Below, in pieces: positions 1-6,889 of a stretch of DNA of 23,901 nt. Position numbers and translations under genes: made by a program. Position 1 is the stretch's first letter; the number at the start of each line of letters is the position of its first letter. Below the pieces are notes generated by a model, which was given only the letters and a program-made list of their open reading frames with translations, was not told the DNA's origin and did not search any database. This DNA is from Ilumatobacteraceae bacterium (lineage in GTDB: Bacteria; Actinomycetota; Acidimicrobiia; Acidimicrobiales; Ilumatobacteraceae), in NCBI GenBank assembly GCA_025463305.1, contig JAOBWK010000004.1, positions 1 through 23,901 of the forward strand, read 5' to 3'.

Positions 1-1134
1 TACGCACTGCGCCTGGTCGCTGAGGTCCTGGCCTCGAACGGCTCGACGTCGATGGCGTCGGTCTGCTCCGGCAGCCTCGCGCTGATGGACGCGGGTGTGC
101 CGATCAAGGCGCCGGTGGCCGGCATCGCGATGGGCCTCGTCTTCGCCGAGGGCAAGTACACCACCCTCACCGACATCCTCGGAGCCGAGGATGCGTTCGG
201 CGACATGGACTTCAAGGTCGCCGGTACCGACGACGCGATCACTGCGCTGCAGCTCGACACCAAGATCGACGGCATCCCCGCCGACGTGCTGATCGCTGCC
301 CTGGCCCAGGCCAAGGAAGCCCGCACGCAGATCCTCGAGAACATGAACGCCTGCATCGGCGTCGCTCGCTCGCAGGTCAACGACACCGCACCGAAGATCG
401 TCTCGTTCCAGGTGCCGCTCGACAAGGTCGGTGAGATCATCGGGCCGAAGGGCAAGGTCATCAACACGATCCAGCAGGAGACCGGCGCCGACATCAGCGT
501 CGACGACGACGGCGTCCACGGCATCGTCTCCATCGGCTCGGTCGATGGCTTCCGGGTGGAAGAGGCCAAGGCCCGCATCCTCAGCATCATCGACCCGCCG
601 AAGGCGGATGTCGGTGGCGTCTACATGGGCCGCGTCGTGAACATCACCAAGTTCGGTGCGTTCGTGAACATCCTCCCGGGCCGTGACGGCCTCGTCCACA
701 TCAGCAAGCTCGGCAACGGCAAGCGCATCAATGCGGTCGAAGACGTGCTCAGCCTGGGCGACGAGATCGAGGTCCGCGTCGACGAGATCGACGACAAGGG
801 CAAGGTCAGCCTCAGCCCCGCCTCCAACCCGCCGGCACCGGAGGGCGAGAACCGCGAGCGTGGCAGCGAGCGCGCACCGCGCGAGCGCAACGACCGCGAC
901 CGTGGCGATCGCGGTGACCGCGGCGATCGTGGCGATCGTGCCCCGCGCCGTGAGTCGGCGCCGTCCAGCCTCGACAGCAACGTCGCCACGGTGTCGTTCG
1001 AGGATGCGTTCGACGATCAGCTCCGCGGCGAGCTCGGCGATCTCGGCCCGGCCGGTGAGGCTCCCCAGCCCGACCGTCCGCCGCGCGACGATCGTGGCGG
1101 CAGCCGCGACCGTGGCCCCCGCCGCCATCGCTGA
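1..1134 (+). CDS. pnp: Polyribonucleotide nucleotidyltransferase (PNPase), C-terminal part
   Basis: The 5' end lies outside the window; the frame is open from base 1. PNPase is a phosphate-dependent 3'-5' exoribonuclease that degrades mRNA in the cytoplasm. The visible part starts inside the second RNase PH core (VCSGSLALMDAGVPIKAPVA, followed by GIAMG), which carries the catalytic face of the family. A KH domain follows at about residues 130-195 of the fragment, with the RNA-binding GxxG loop seen as IIGPKGKVI, then an S1 domain at about 205-277 (GRVVNITKFGAFVNI). After S1 comes a tail of about 100 residues rich in Arg, Asp and Pro with four RGD units; the Escherichia coli enzyme ends shortly after S1. 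A terminator hairpin follows 24 bases after the stop. Identity is certain; only the role of the tail is unknown. Confidence 0.97.
   Translation, partial: YALRLVAEVLASNGSTSMASVCSGSLALMDAGVPIKAPVAGIAMGLVFAEGKYTTLTDILGAEDAFGDMDFKVAGTDDAITALQLDTKIDGIPADVLIAALAQAKEARTQILENMNACIGVARSQVNDTAPKIVSFQVPLDKVGEIIGPKGKVINTIQQETGADISVDDDGVHGIVSIGSVDGFRVEEAKARILSIIDPPKADVGGVYMGRVVNITKFGAFVNILPGRDGLVHISKLGNGKRINAVEDVLSLGDEIEVRVDEIDDKGKVSLSPASNPPAPEGENRERGSERAPRERNDRDRGDRGDRGDRGDRAPRRESAPSSLDSNVATVSFEDAFDDQLRGELGDLGPAGEAPQPDRPPRDDRGGSRDRGPRRHR
901..936 (+). repeat. Four tandem 9-bp units encoding RGD in the PNPase tail
   Basis: Four consecutive in-frame 9-base units (CGY GGY GAY) encode RGDRGDRGDRGD. The third positions vary between units, so the protein repeat looks maintained and not freshly duplicated. 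They form the core of the basic/acidic disordered tail after the S1 domain. Confidence 0.85.
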
Positions 1135-1157
1135 TTCGAATCTGAGGTGAGCATCGG

Positions 1158-1182
1158 CCGCCAGCCCCTCGGGGGCTGGCGG
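1158..1182 (+). terminator. Intrinsic terminator after pnp
   Basis: A perfect 11-bp stem (CCGCCAGCCCC pairing with GGGGCTGGCGG) closes a 3-nt TCG loop, followed within a few bases by T-rich sequence (TTTGCGTTTT). It lies just after the pnp stop and before the M16 gene, so the M16 gene probably has its own promoter. Confidence 0.88.
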
Positions 1183-1203
1183 TCGTTTGCGTTTTCGGTC
1201 CTC

Positions 1204-1209
1204 TAGGAT
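1204..1209 (+). promoter_or_regulatory. Candidate -10 element for the M16 peptidase gene
   Basis: TAGGAT matches the actinobacterial TAnnnT -10 pattern and sits right after the pnp terminator. The expected +1 is about 6-8 nt downstream, close to the AUC codon at 1216. The embedded AGGA (1205-1208) could alternatively act as a Shine-Dalgarno sequence 7 nt before that codon. No good -35 was seen. Confidence 0.45.
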
Positions 1210-1215
1210 CGGTGG

Positions 1216-2496
1216 ATCAGTGACTCACCCGCAGCGAACGATCTTCGCATCACGCATCTGTCCAACGGCCTGACCGTCGCCACCGAGCGGATCCCCGGCG
1301 CGCTGTCCATCTCGGCCGGAGCGTGGGTGGGCGTCGGTGCCCGCGACGAGCCCGAGCAGCTGTCCGGCGTGAGCCACTTCCTGGAGCACCTGCTGTTCAA
1401 GGGCTCCGACACGATGTCGGCGCGCGAGATCAGCCAGACCATCGATCGCGTCGGCGGCGACATCAACGCCTTCACGGCGAAGGAGTACACGGCGTACTAC
1501 TGCCGGCTCCCGGCTCGTCACCAGGCGCTCGGCATCAGCCTGCTCGGCGACGTGCTCACCTCGCCGGCGCTGCGCGACGACGACGTCGACAACGAGCGCC
1601 AGGTCATCCTCGAAGAGCTGGCGATGGACGACGACAGCCCCGACGATGTCGCCCACCGCGCGTTCATGAGCCACCTGTTCCCCGAGCACCCGCTCGGCTG
1701 GGAGACCGCCGGTTCCGCCGACACCGTCGAGGCGATCACGCCCGGCGACGTGCGCACGTTCTTCGGCGAGCACTACCGCGCCGGCTCCACCGTCGTGGCC
1801 ATCAGCGGACCGCTGGACCACGACGTCGCGCTCGCCCAGGTGGATCACGCGTTCGCGTCGCTCAACCCTGGCGACGGACGGATCCCGCGCGCGGCTCCCG
1901 GCGCGGCCACCGGCGGCGAGGTCATCGAGGACGACACCGAACAGGTGCACATCGTGCTCGGCGTGCACGGCCTGCGTCGCAGCGACTCCGACCGCGAGGC
2001 GCTCGATGTCGTCAACCACGTGTTCGGCGGCGGCCTGTCGAGTCGCCTGTTCGACGAGATCCGCGAGCGTCGCGGCCTGGCCTACAGCGTGTACAGCGGC
2101 GTGTCGTCGTACGTCGACGCGGGCGCCTTCACCATCTACGCCGGCACCCAGCCCAAGCACGCGACCGAGGTCATGGAGCTGATCCACGAGCAGCTCGAGC
2201 TGCTGGTCAAGGACGGCATCACCGACGACGAGCTGGCCATCGCCAAGGGCTACCTCACGGGTGCGTTCGAGCTCGGCCTCGAGGACACCGGGTCGCGGAT
2301 GGCCCGTTCGGCCGGACTGCTGGTGACCACCGGCGAGATCCGCCCCGTCGGCGAGCAGGTCGCGCGCTGGGACGCGGTGCAGCAGGACGACACCCGACGC
2401 GTCATCGAGCGCATCTTCAGCCAGCCGCTCACGCTCGTCGCGCTCGGCCCCGTCGACGCCGCGGCGGTTCCGCTCGCCCTCCGGCCGGCAACGTGA
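1216..2496 (+). CDS. M16 family zinc peptidase (PepR/PqqL-like)
   Basis: This is a processing-type metallopeptidase of the insulinase/pitrilysin family, normally encoded right after pnp in actinobacteria. The inverted zinc motif HxxEH is seen as HFLEH (H54, E57, H58), with the third ligand probably Glu134 in the segment ILEELAMDD, 76 residues on. The C-terminal M16 half contains the family signature RRGLAYSVYSG. Length from 1216 is 426 residues, normal for the family. The start is a problem: homology begins at LSNGLTVATERIPG (codon 1258), yet between the in-frame TAG at 1204 and this point there is no ATG, GTG or TTG. The first in-frame GTG (1327) would delete about 37 residues, including the first strand of the domain. 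I placed the start at ATC 1216 provisionally. The gene overlaps dapB by 4 bases (GTGA), implying translational coupling. Confidence 0.88.
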   Translation: MSDSPAANDLRITHLSNGLTVATERIPGALSISAGAWVGVGARDEPEQLSGVSHFLEHLLFKGSDTMSAREISQTIDRVGGDINAFTAKEYTAYYCRLPARHQALGISLLGDVLTSPALRDDDVDNERQVILEELAMDDDSPDDVAHRAFMSHLFPEHPLGWETAGSADTVEAITPGDVRTFFGEHYRAGSTVVAISGPLDHDVALAQVDHAFASLNPGDGRIPRAAPGAATGGEVIEDDTEQVHIVLGVHGLRRSDSDREALDVVNHVFGGGLSSRLFDEIRERRGLAYSVYSGVSSYVDAGAFTIYAGTQPKHATEVMELIHEQLELLVKDGITDDELAIAKGYLTGAFELGLEDTGSRMARSAGLLVTTGEIRPVGEQVARWDAVQQDDTRRVIERIFSQPLTLVALGPVDAAAVPLALRPAT

Positions 2497-3254
2497 TCAG
2501 AGTCGGCGTGGTCGGCGCCACCGGACGGATGGGTCGCACCATCTGCGCGGCCGTCGCCGCCGACCCGGAGCTCGAGCTCGTCGCCGCGGTCAACCGTGTG
2601 GCCGGTGAGGTGATCGGTGGCGTCGTGGTCGCCACCGAGCTGCAGGCCCTGGTCGACGCACAGGCCGAGGTGGTCGTCGACTTCACCGTCGCCGACGCCG
2701 CCCGGGTCACCGTCCCGTGGCTCGCCGAGCACGGCATCCACGCGGTCGTGGGCACCACCGGCCTGAGCGACGCCGACATCGATCACTTCCGTTCGGTCTT
2801 CGCCACGAGCAACGCGTTCCTCGCCTCGAACTTCTCGATCAGCGCGGTGCTGATGATGCGCTTCGCCGAGCTGGCGGCGCCGTACTTCGACACCGCCGAG
2901 ATCGTCGAGCTGCACCACGATGGCAAGGCCGACGCGCCGAGCGGCACCGCTGTGACCACCGCCAAGCGGATGGCCGCGGCGTCGCCCGACTGGGCCGCCG
3001 ACCCCACCAAGCACGAGGTGTTCCCCGGAGCGCGCGGTGGCGTCGGGCCGGCCGGCATCCACATCCACTCGGTGCGGATGCGCGGCATGCAGGCCCATCA
3101 GGAGGTCATCCTCGGCACCTCCGGGCAGACGTTGACGATCCGCCAGGACAGCTACGACAACTCCAGCTACATGCCCGGCATCCTGCTCGCCTGCAAGCGC
3201 GTCGGCGCAGTGCCCGGGCTCAGCATCGGCCTCGACGCGTACTTGGATCTGTGA
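2493..3254 (+). CDS. dapB: 4-hydroxy-tetrahydrodipicolinate reductase
   Basis: DapB uses NAD(P)H to reduce the dihydrodipicolinate precursor to tetrahydrodipicolinate in the lysine/diaminopimelate pathway, needed for peptidoglycan; it acts in the cytosol. The product has 253 residues, typical for the family. The N-terminal nucleotide-binding motif is VGVVGATGRMG (residues 4-14), VDFTVADA follows, then GTTGLSDADI. The catalytic/substrate motif reads ELHHDGKADAPSGTA (about 139-153), with the conserved His pair at 141-142 and Lys145. The GTG start at 2493 lies in a GTGA overlap with the M16 stop, and homology begins within two codons of it. The frame stays open far upstream inside the M16 gene, but that part is an artefact. 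Its pathway partner dapA lies about 11.8 kb downstream. Confidence 0.97.
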   Translation: MIRVGVVGATGRMGRTICAAVAADPELELVAAVNRVAGEVIGGVVVATELQALVDAQAEVVVDFTVADAARVTVPWLAEHGIHAVVGTTGLSDADIDHFRSVFATSNAFLASNFSISAVLMMRFAELAAPYFDTAEIVELHHDGKADAPSGTAVTTAKRMAAASPDWAADPTKHEVFPGARGGVGPAGIHIHSVRMRGMQAHQEVILGTSGQTLTIRQDSYDNSSYMPGILLACKRVGAVPGLSIGLDAYLDL

Positions 3255-5551
3255 CCGGTACGGCATCGATGGCCAGCCGGCTCAAGATACGGCGCCTGAC
3301 GTCGCTGTTCCTCGCCGCCGTCGCGTGCGCTGGTGCAGCCATCGTCGGCACGGTGGCGACGGTGCTACCTGCGTCGGCAGCGTGCGCGGCGGGCACGCAG
3401 TTGAACGCGGCTCAGCTCAACGCGGCGTTCGCCGGCCCTGGCCTCGGTGCCGTCAACGGTGCGGAGGGCTTCGGCGGTGGCGACTACCAGCACGCCTACC
3501 CGCTGCCCGACGGGCGGATCCTGTGGCTGTTCCAGGACATGTACTTCAGCAACGACAACAACCTCAACGAGCCGCCGAACAACGCCGCGCACAACTCCGG
3601 GCTGATCGAGTCGGGTGGCTGCTTCACGGTGCTCGGCACGCAGGGCCGCGACTTCATTGGCGATGTCGAGACCATCGACAGCCGGCGTTGGTTCTGGCCG
3701 CTCGACGGTGAGATCGGGTTCGACGGGAACCTGTACATCTTCATGGCGGAGATGGAGAACCCGTCGGGCAACGGTGCCAACACCGGTGCGTTGCCGGTGC
3801 GCACCTGGTTGGCCATCCTCGACCCCGTCACGCTGCAGCAGCTGTACTTCCAGCCGGCTCCCGACGCCGGTGCGAGCAAGCAGCTGTACGGCTGGTCGAT
3901 CGCCTCGAACGACCAGTACAGCTACATGTACGGGCACTGCTACCGGCAGTTCGCCAACGATGTCGACGGCCCGGGCGAGTTCGACTCGTCGTGCATGCCG
4001 AGCACGTACGTCAGCCGGGTGCCGCTCGGCCACTTCGACGTGGCCCCGCAGTACTGGAACGGCACCACGTGGACCGACGACGCGCACACCGCGGTCCCGG
4101 TGCTCACCCGTGGCGCCGCCAACCCGATGAGCGTGCAGTGGTTCGGCGACGTGTGGGTGTCGGCCACCAAGCAGGACGACTGGTGGGGCACGGTCATCAA
4201 CATCGACTCCGCCAAGGATCCGCAGGGACCGTGGAAGCCGGTGCAGTCGATCTCCGTGGTCGGCGATCGCAAGTGCTCGAACGGCTGCGGCAACTACGCG
4301 GCCACGTTGCTGCCGTGGCTCGACGGCAACGGCAACATGATCATCGCCCTGTCGAACGGGGGCGACTACCCGCTGTGGCTCGCCAACGGAGCGCTCTACC
4401 GGCCGACGTTCTACACCGAACCCGTGCCGGGCCAAGCCGCCGGGGGATCGGGCGCGTCACCGCCCGCGTTCCCGACGACGCCGGGCACCGCCGGGTTCCT
4501 CGCGGTGGATCCCGTGCGGCTCGTCGACAGCCGGGTCGCCGGGCAGGCGTTCGGTCGGCTTGCCGCCGGCGTCGAGGTGTCGATCGACCTGCGCGCGTCC
4601 GGTGTCGTTCCGGGTGGGTTGCCGGCCGGCGCCACCGCGGTGGCGCTCAACCTCACTGCTCTCGGGTCACCCACCAACGGTTACGTGCGCGCCTATCCGT
4701 GCTCGGTGGCCGAGCCGCCGACGTCGAACGTCAACCAGGTCGCCGGCGCGGTGCAGACGAACGCGGCCATCGTCCCCGTCGGCGACGGCCGGATCTGCTT
4801 CCGTTCGTCCACCGACGTCGACCTCGTCGTCGACCTCAACGGATGGCTGACCACCTCGTCGAACGTCGGATTGCAGCCGCTCGACTCGAGTCGACTCGTC
4901 GACACCCGGATCGGCCAGGGCGGCGCCCGACTCGGCCCGGGCACGCAGATCCAGGTGCCCGTCCTGCCGGCGGGCTCCACGTCGACGGCGGTGTCGCTCA
5001 ACGTGACAGCGGTGGACCCGAGCGCCGAGGGCTTCGTCACCGTGTGGCCGTGTGGTTCGGCGCGGCCGAACGTGTCGAACCTCAACCCCGAGCCCGGCGT
5101 CACCCAGCCGAACCTCGTCAACGTGCGCGTCGGGACGGGTGGCTCGGTCTGCGTCTACAGCTCGCAGGAGACCGACCTGGTGATCGACCTGCTCGCCGAC
5201 TACACGCCCGGCGCGGCCGCCAAGTACGCGGCGCTGACGCCGCAACGGCTGCTCGACACCCGCGTCGACGACAAGCCGCGCAGTCAATCGAACCTGTCGT
5301 ACGTGGTGCCGATGGGCTCGGTGGTGGCGGCGCAGGTCAACCTCACGGCAACCGGCGCGTCGAGGTCCGGCTACCTCACTGGCTACCCGTGCCTGACGGA
5401 TCCGTGGCCCGGTACGTCGAACGTCAACTACGTGCGTTCGACCGACAGCGCGAACTCCGCACTGCTCACCAACTCGCGGGGCTACTCGTGCGTGTACGCG
5501 TCGTCGGCCACCGACGTGGTGGTCGACCTCTTCGGGATCTGGACGCGTTAG
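3251..5551 (+). CDS. Secreted propeller-like protein with three C-terminal RLxDTR repeats
   Basis: Function unknown. The product is about 766 residues. A basic start (RLKIRR) is followed by a hydrophobic stretch and an ASA-A signal peptidase site, so it is exported. Residues about 45-400 hold repeated aromatic, strand-forming blocks (DGRILWLFQDMYF, WFWPLDGEIGFDGNLYIFMA, YGWSIASNDQYSYMYGH, GDVWVSATKQDDWWG, NMIIALSNGGDYPLW) that suggest a sialidase/DUF4185-like beta-propeller; this is inference. A Gly/Ala/Pro linker follows, then three homologous repeats at about 416-533, 541-651 and 658-766. Each opens with RL(V/L)D(S/T)R, carries two Cys and ends with a TDxVxDL strand. GTG 3251 overlaps the dapB stop (GTGA) as dapB itself overlaps the M16 gene; ATG 3269, six codons on, is an equally good start that leaves the signal peptide intact. 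Confidence 0.8.
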   Translation: MTGTASMASRLKIRRLTSLFLAAVACAGAAIVGTVATVLPASAACAAGTQLNAAQLNAAFAGPGLGAVNGAEGFGGGDYQHAYPLPDGRILWLFQDMYFSNDNNLNEPPNNAAHNSGLIESGGCFTVLGTQGRDFIGDVETIDSRRWFWPLDGEIGFDGNLYIFMAEMENPSGNGANTGALPVRTWLAILDPVTLQQLYFQPAPDAGASKQLYGWSIASNDQYSYMYGHCYRQFANDVDGPGEFDSSCMPSTYVSRVPLGHFDVAPQYWNGTTWTDDAHTAVPVLTRGAANPMSVQWFGDVWVSATKQDDWWGTVINIDSAKDPQGPWKPVQSISVVGDRKCSNGCGNYAATLLPWLDGNGNMIIALSNGGDYPLWLANGALYRPTFYTEPVPGQAAGGSGASPPAFPTTPGTAGFLAVDPVRLVDSRVAGQAFGRLAAGVEVSIDLRASGVVPGGLPAGATAVALNLTALGSPTNGYVRAYPCSVAEPPTSNVNQVAGAVQTNAAIVPVGDGRICFRSSTDVDLVVDLNGWLTTSSNVGLQPLDSSRLVDTRIGQGGARLGPGTQIQVPVLPAGSTSTAVSLNVTAVDPSAEGFVTVWPCGSARPNVSNLNPEPGVTQPNLVNVRVGTGGSVCVYSSQETDLVIDLLADYTPGAAAKYAALTPQRLLDTRVDDKPRSQSNLSYVVPMGSVVAAQVNLTATGASRSGYLTGYPCLTDPWPGTSNVNYVRSTDSANSALLTNSRGYSCVYASSATDVVVDLFGIWTR
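4496..5548 (+). repeat. Three diverged protein repeats of about 110 residues
   Basis: Three in-frame repeats begin near 4496, 4871 and 5222. Shared features are an opening (V/L)xPxRL(V/L)D(S/T)R motif, an A(V)xLNLTA/LNVTA/VNLTA strand, a (Y/W)PC Cys with an (N)VN or NLN motif after it, a second Cys before (Y/F)(A/R)SS, and a closing TD(V/L)xxDL. The two Cys could form a disulfide in each unit. The nucleotide sequences have diverged, so the triplication is old. Confidence 0.85.
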
Positions 5552-5578
5552 CCGCGCCGCTGCCCGCGGAGGTCGGCG

Positions 5579-6076
5579 TCAGCCGAGTGCGCTGAGCGCC
5601 GAGTCGTAGTTCGGCTCGTGGCCGATCTCGGGGACGAGCTCGGTGTGCACGACGGTGCCGGTCTCGTCGAGCACGACGACGGCGCGGGCCATCAGCCCGC
5701 TGAACGCGCTGTCAGCCAGCTCGATGCCGTACGCGGTGCCGAAGTTGCTCCGGAAGGTGGAGCCGGTCTGCACGTTCGTGAGGCCCTCGGCGCCGCAGAA
5801 GCGGCCCTGCGCGAATGGCAGGTCGGCACTGACGCACAGCACGACGGTGTTCTCGAGGCTCGACGCGGACTCGTTGAAGTGGCGGACGCTCTGTGCGCAC
5901 GTCGGCGTGTCGACGGACGGGAAGATGTTCAGCACGACGCGCTTGCCGGCGAAGTCGGACTTGGTGATCTCGCCGAGGTTGGTGCCGGTGAGCGAGAAGT
6001 CGGGCGCCGTGGTGCCGATCTCGGGGAGCTCGCCGACGGTGTGGACGGGGTTGCCCCCGAGGGTGACTGCAGCCAT
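5579..6076 (-). CDS. tpx: Thiol peroxidase (atypical 2-Cys peroxiredoxin)
   Basis: Tpx reduces hydrogen and alkyl peroxides with electrons from thioredoxin. The 165-residue product has the peroxidatic Cys60 in [11 protein letters not shown] and the resolving Cys94 in GRFCGAEGL, matching the Cys61/Cys95 pair of the E. coli enzyme; a third Cys81 is also at the usual place. The N-terminal [17 protein letters not shown] is typical, which supports the ATG at 6076. The stop is at 5579, and the 3' end faces the secreted-protein gene 27 bases away. It lies 39 bases behind the DedA-like gene on the same strand and is probably co-transcribed with it. Every key residue is present. Confidence 0.97.
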   Translation of the reverse strand: MAAVTLGGNPVHTVGELPEIGTTAPDFSLTGTNLGEITKSDFAGKRVVLNIFPSVDTPTCAQSVRHFNESASSLENTVVLCVSADLPFAQGRFCGAEGLTNVQTGSTFRSNFGTAYGIELADSAFSGLMARAVVVLDETGTVVHTELVPEIGHEPNYDSALSALG

Positions 6077-6115
6077 GCCTGCTGTCTAGCACCAAACAGG
6101 CCGGGAGCGATCCGG

Positions 6116-6826
6116 TCAGAGGCTCTTCGGCGGGGGAGCGTTGCGCAGGCCCTTGACCGCGCTCTGCAGGATGGTGATCAGGAAGAAGGCGGCGACGAGC
6201 CACCACTGGTACTTCTCGATGAACTTGAGGATGGTCTTCAGCTGGCTGTCGAACACCTTCGCCGCGATCCACAGCCACACCAGCCGGAAGGCGATGCCGG
6301 TCGACAGGTAGAGCGCGAACCGCTCGCGGGTCATCTTGCGCTGGCCGACGAGCACGCAGACGATGTTGCTGCCCGGCATGAGGAACGTCAGCAGCGGGCC
6401 GGCACGGTCGGCGCCCTTTTGCAACCACCGGAACGTGGCCGGCGTGTCGCCCTGCACCTGCTTCTCCAGCCACAGCACGCCACGGTCGCCGTAGAAGTAG
6501 CCGAGCCCGTAGCAGACCCACGCCGCCACCGAGAGCCGGATGAAGCCGACGACGGCGTACCCGAACGGGTTGACCCCGGCGGTGACGGACAGCAGGAGGT
6601 GGCGCATGCGCGAGGAGAGCGCGAGCAGCAGCGTTGGACTGCGCTTGATGAGCGTCGGGAAGATGATCGACCCGACCTGCGAGCACGCGACCAGCGTGGC
6701 GAACGCGGCCACGAGCAGCGCGAGGCGCTTGTCCTTGCGGCCGGGGACGACCGGCTCGCCGGAAGGGATCATCGCGAACGGGTCGTTCGACGGGGCGAGC
6801 GGGTCGAGTGGGGCATCGTCCGCCAT
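6116..6826 (-). CDS. DedA-like (VTT-domain) integral membrane protein
   Basis: The product has 236 residues, with a hydrophilic Pro/Asp-rich N-terminus and about five hydrophobic segments. The part from about residue 95 fits the DedA/SNARE-associated Golgi pattern: GLGYFYGDRG resembles the family's GYxxGRxxG loop, and GPLLTFLMPGSNIV followed by M-x4-FALYLSTGIAFRLVWLW resembles the family's RF-PG-R block and the following G-x3-W helix. The family is linked to lipid scrambling and proton-motive-force-dependent envelope homeostasis; that role here is inference. The usual Arg after PG is replaced by Ser-Asn, so assignment is moderate. The ATG at 6826 precedes the hydrophilic leader. The frame continues upstream on paper into the acyl-CoA ligase gene, which is a shadow. 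It probably forms an operon with tpx downstream. Confidence 0.65.
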   Translation of the reverse strand: MADDAPLDPLAPSNDPFAMIPSGEPVVPGRKDKRLALLVAAFATLVACSQVGSIIFPTLIKRSPTLLLALSSRMRHLLLSVTAGVNPFGYAVVGFIRLSVAAWVCYGLGYFYGDRGVLWLEKQVQGDTPATFRWLQKGADRAGPLLTFLMPGSNIVCVLVGQRKMTRERFALYLSTGIAFRLVWLWIAAKVFDSQLKTILKFIEKYQWWLVAAFFLITILQSAVKGLRNAPPPKSL

Positions 6827-6850
6827 CCGCTGACAGTAACGTACGGCTCG
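6827..6850. promoter_or_regulatory. Divergent promoter region, DedA-like/tpx versus acyl-CoA ligase
   Basis: Only 63 bases separate the two divergent start codons. On the minus strand TACTGT (6838-6833) ends 6 nt before the DedA-like ATG, placing +1 at or next to the start codon. On the plus strand TAACGT (6837-6842) is a TAnnnT -10 giving a leader of about 40 nt for the ligase. The two -10 elements overlap, so the polymerases should exclude one another. No strong -35 was found on either side. Confidence 0.4.
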
Positions 6851-6889
6851 TTGGCAGCGAGCTTCGGCTCGCGGAGTCGAGGGGGCGCC

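Noticed and set aside
901..936. RGD motifs as cell-adhesion (integrin-binding) sites
   Set aside because: They are in a cytosolic ribonuclease tail with regular 9-bp periodicity; an RNA-binding or low-complexity explanation is far more likely.
1323..2492. An open frame running through the M16 gene into dapB, suggesting a 643-residue fusion
   Set aside because: The first 390 residues are Arg-rich, low-complexity translation of M16 codons in another frame. Family homology begins only at GTG 2493.
2717..3250. Apparent long N-terminal extension of the secreted protein
   Set aside because: It overlaps dapB in another frame and is Arg/His-rich; the signal peptide marks the true beginning near 3251-3269.
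5552..5578. Hairpin CCGCG/CGCGG between the secreted-protein gene and tpx as a terminator
   Set aside because: The stem is only five pairs, with an 8-nt loop and no T tract, which is easily expected by chance at this GC content.
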